The notes under the pieces were generated by a model. That model did no database searches. It worked only from the letters and a program-made list of their open reading frames with translations, and was not told where the DNA came from. This document shows, in pieces, positions 40,691 to 64,000 of a DNA stretch of 64,000 bases. Position 1 is the stretch's first letter; each line of letters starts with the position of its first letter. The stretch is from positions 20,790,867 through 20,854,866 of the forward strand of contig NC_079424.1 of assembly GCF_026213295.1 (NCBI RefSeq), written 5' to 3'. The position numbers and the translations under genes were made by a program. This DNA is from Gadus chalcogrammus. Its lineage: Eukaryota > Chordata > Actinopteri > Gadiformes > Gadidae.

Positions 40691-42162
40691 CACTGGAAAA
40701 AGCCTTCTGTTGAACCAATTAAAAAAAACATGGGTAATGGTTCACATCTATATTACATAACTTGAGCCAATGACAAATATATAGCTTGCCTCAAACAATA
40801 TTTCCTATGTTCATAAAAACAAAATAATACAACTTGGCACCAAGTATAATTCTATTCTTTGAATGAAGTTAATACATTTAAATCGTATGTTAAATCCTAA
40901 ACAAAAAAATATTGATTCACTCCAACAATTGTTTCTCATTTAAGAAATATCTATCAGAAATAATTTGGTTTATCCAATCAAAAAGATTACAATTTAATCA
41001 AACAATTGTTTCTCATTATTGTATACATCATCATCATCATTTTTTCCCGCTCGGCTCTCGCCGCTTAATGGCCTTGAGGCGCTTCTGTCTGGATTCGACA
41101 TCACATCGCGACATCAGTCAGGGTTAGGTGCTTTGCCAAAGACACCTCGATACACTGTTGGTGAAGCCGGGGATCGAACAACCTTCAGATTACCAGCCAA
41201 CCCGCTCTACCACCTGAGCTACTGCCGCCACACAATATACAATATATATTAACAATCTAAATGGCAGAGTTAGACCTACTCCAGACCTCCCTCCAGACAC
41301 AGACAGACTGTCCTAGCTCACAGAACCAGTGAGTCATCGTCACTCTGGTCAAGGCTAGTGCTTTCACCTCAAAAAGTCGCCAAAAGTCACCAATAGCAGC
41401 TGAAAAATAAGCTAGATTTGTCGCTTGTCGCTGTTTTGAAAAAAAGTCGCCAAAGGGGTCTGAAAAGTAGCTAAATATAGCGACAAAATCGCTAAGTTGG
41501 CAACACTGCGGTTTGGTCCAGTAGTCGTAAGCGTCTTTGTATTTAATGCGCATGCGCAGGCTTGTACGTAACCTTGAAATTGTACATTTGTCTGAACAAA
41601 TATTTCTAAATTGAGCTCCTAATCAAGTATAACAGTGTTTTAGGAAGAAAACAAAAAAAAATTATTTGGATTGAATGACAAAATTATTAATCAGTTGAAT
41701 ACACAACCTTAAAATTTTACATTTGTCAAAATGGATATTTCTTAATTGAGCTCCTAATTAAAAATATCTATATTTCACAGTATTTTGAAATAAAAAAAAG
41801 TTATTTTAAAAATAAAACAAAAAATGTTTATTTGAATTGAATTACAAAATAATAATCAGATGAAGTACGGCTTAAAACCCTTTTTCCAGTGTAATCAAGT
41901 ATAACAGTGTTTTAGGAAGAAAACAAAAAAAAATATTTGGATTGAATGACAAAATTATTAATCAGTTGAATACACAACCTTAAAATTTTACATTTGTCAA
42001 AATGGATATTTCTTAATTGAGCTCCTAATTAAAAATATCTATATTTCACAGTATTTTGAAATAAAAAAAAGTTATTTTAAAAATAAAACAAAAAATGTTT
42101 ATTTGAATTGAATTACAAAATAATAATCAGATGAAGTACGGCTTAAAACCCTTTTTCCAGTG
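40691..42162. mobile_element. CACTA-like (EnSpm) non-autonomous element
   Basis: Inverted ends CACTGGAAAAAG at 40691 and CTTTTTCCAGTG ending at 42162, each flanked by TA. The last 272 bp, including the right end, are tandemly duplicated (41621-41892 and 41893-42164). A tRNA-derived SINE is inserted inside. No transposase frame. Confidence 0.65.
41028..41229 (-). mobile_element. tRNA-derived SINE (V-SINE type)
   Basis: On the minus strand it starts GGCGGCAGTAGCTCAGGTGG (A box TAGCTCAGGTGG), has a B box (GTTGTTCGATCCCC), a conserved central part AGGTGTCTTTGGCAAAGCAC, and ends in an ATG-triplet tail (ATGATGATGATG). This is polymerase III promoter architecture of a SINE rather than a functional tRNA gene. 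Confidence 0.85.
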
Positions 42163-42164
42163 TA
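41621..42164. repeat. 272-bp tandem duplication
   Basis: Two near-identical units, 41621-41892 and 41893-42164, both beginning AATCAAGTATAACAGTGTTT and ending at the CACTA-like terminus CCAGTGTA. Confidence 0.9.
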
Positions 42165-42692
42165 GGTTTTGACTTTTGGGTGGGCTCAACCCCAGGCAGC
42201 CACAGGGGTATATGAAGTATATAAAGTCCTGTGCAAGATTTTTTTTTTTTCCACAACCTTTATTTTCTTAGTTACTATGCTGTTGTATGTCTAAGCCGAT
42301 AGCTGGCAGTGTCAGCTAAATAATGCAGTTCTGAACCACTAAAGTGATGAAATGAAAAAAGACTGTTTGGATGAAGGAATAATCAATGGTTGTGAACTCG
42401 AATAACAAAATTGAGGTATATTAAATTTCTTTTGTGTAAGTTTCACTCAAAAATTACCATATTTTCCTGAATAAGTTACTGAAACACATTGGTACAACAT
42501 GATGTCGCCTCACTTTCATGGACCCATACAATTTATAAATTGTATCAACATACATTTTTATAAAACTTCTGATGCAAAAAAATCAACAAGTACAACATGT
42601 ACTAGTCGAATACTATGAGAAACAGACCACTATTTCGGGAGCACTAAACTATGTTGTCTCACCTTCAGGGACCCATACATTTTATAAAACTT
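42165..42692. other. AT-rich sequence before the gap, no gene seen
   Basis: Two copies of a GGACCCATACA(A/T)TTTATAAA phrase occur (42519 and 42669), so the gap edge lies in repeated sequence. Confidence 0.5.
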
Positions 42693-42792
42693 NNNNNNNN
42701 NNNNNNNNNNNNNNNNNNNNNNNNNNNNNNNNNNNNNNNNNNNNNNNNNNNNNNNNNNNNNNNNNNNNNNNNNNNNNNNNNNNNNNNNNNNN
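42693..42792. other. Assembly gap (100 N)
   Basis: Exactly 100 N, the conventional placeholder for a gap of unknown size. Missing exons of cda (plus strand) and rad54l2 (minus strand) would both point into this interval. Confidence 0.97.
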
Positions 42793-43396
42793 ACATGGAT
42801 CAAGTGGCCTCATTGCTTTTTAACCTGATTGAAATCAGTACGACAAGAACACATGGATCAAAGAGCGCTTGTTTAGTCAATCTTCGGAAAATTGTAGTTT
42901 CACACTAGAGACGCTAGAGGTCGGCAATACCCGCCGTCGTGCAATGACGTCGGTTAGGAAGAGTGGAGTCAAATTCTTTTTAAACAGTGCTGTCTTTTCC
43001 TATGTTCGAAAGGAATCACATTTTCATCTCTCCTTGACCTGATGACGTTTTCCACAAAGGTTAAGGAAAGGAGGCAGAGGAGATTTGACTATTCGTAGAG
43101 GCCCCAGGTGTATTGCTGTTTTGCCCTCTAGATGGTGCTACTGTCTAGCGAATACAGAGGCTGGCTCCGTGAGCTAAGGATGAGCTAGGGGAGGGGGACG
43201 CTTCCCAGACAGCACAGTTGCTATGATATTTAAGCCAAGGTTTACCAAAACAAATTAAGGGTTATGTCTAGAAATCTTTAGTTTAATCCACAGATAAATA
43301 ATTAGGTAATTTATTAGTCATTTCCATCAAGACCCCATCAAGGAATGCCTCGAACATAGTTCCGAAATAAATAAATGGGACAGTTATTGTAAGGAC

Positions 43397-43596
43397 TTGA
43401 TCACTAGAAGAGGACCTGAATGAGTACACTATTGTAACAGGACTTCACTGCTACAAGAGGACTTCACTACTATGAGTGAGGACATGAATACTAAATGAGG
43501 TCTTCAATACTATAAGAGGACTTAAATGCTATAAGAGGACTTAACTTCTACAAGACGACCCGGCTGCTCTAAGAGGACTTCACTGCTTTAAGTATA
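43397..43596. repeat. Imperfect ~20-bp minisatellite
   Basis: About nine diverged units of the form ACTTCACTGCTATAAGAGG run between 43397 and 43596, just 3' of the last visible rad54l2 exon. Confidence 0.8.
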
Positions 43597-43604
43597 TACT
43601 GTAC

Positions 43605-64000
<20,396 letters not shown>

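Noticed and set aside
41150..41229. A tRNA gene on the minus strand
   Set aside because: A and B boxes are present, but the sequence continues into a SINE body with a triplet tail and lacks a clean acceptor stem.
43397..43596. CRISPR-like regularly spaced repeats
   Set aside because: Units are contiguous and diverged with no unique spacers, in a vertebrate gene; it is a minisatellite.

Overview
The window is nuclear DNA of a bony fish. Intron-rich vertebrate genes sit among very dense DNA transposons, LTR and DIRS retroelements, a V-type tRNA-SINE and very long TG, GA, AAT and G tracts. The dinucleotide load and a Gmr1-like Ty3/gypsy element (a group first described from Atlantic cod) make a codfish-type genome plausible, but that is inference. 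A run of 100 N at 42693-42792 marks an assembly gap.

Host genes: (1) a five-exon trypsin-like serine protease, + strand, 1321-3278, complete; (2) an orphan signal-peptide-like first exon at 16793-16874; (3) the first two exons of cytidine deaminase (cda), + strand, 24565-29670; (4) rad54l2 (ARIP4 SNF2-family ATPase), - strand, 20 coding exons from 55701 down to 43605, lacking its C-terminal exon(s); (5) bap1 (nuclear BRCA1-associated deubiquitinase), + strand, 17 exons from 57258 to the window edge, cut inside its last visible codon. rad54l2 and bap1 are head to head across about 1.55 kb that holds a 239-bp GA tract. cda and rad54l2 converge, and the missing 3' ends of both could lie in the gap.

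Layout: 0-3.3 kb TG microsatellite and protease; 3.6-7.7 kb a nest of at least three DNA transposons; 8.2-14.5 kb minus-strand Ty3/gypsy remains, including a Gmr1-like gag-PR-IN-RT copy fused to the leader and gag of a second element; 15-21 kb Harbinger-like and hAT elements, one splitting a retrovirus-like LTR that has a tRNA-Pro primer site; 23.9-29.7 kb cda with a 50-G run just upstream; 29.75-34.5 kb a large palindromic foldback element broken by two insertions; 35.2-39.3 kb a damaged DIRS element between 63-bp inverted repeats; 40.7-42.2 kb a CACTA-like element carrying a SINE; 43.6-64 kb the rad54l2/bap1 pair with small elements in the introns.

The coding genes look ordinary and well conserved. 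The unusual content is structural: the foldback element, the fused retroelement, a minisatellite that copies a splice acceptor in rad54l2, and the duplicated activation-site sequence in the protease.
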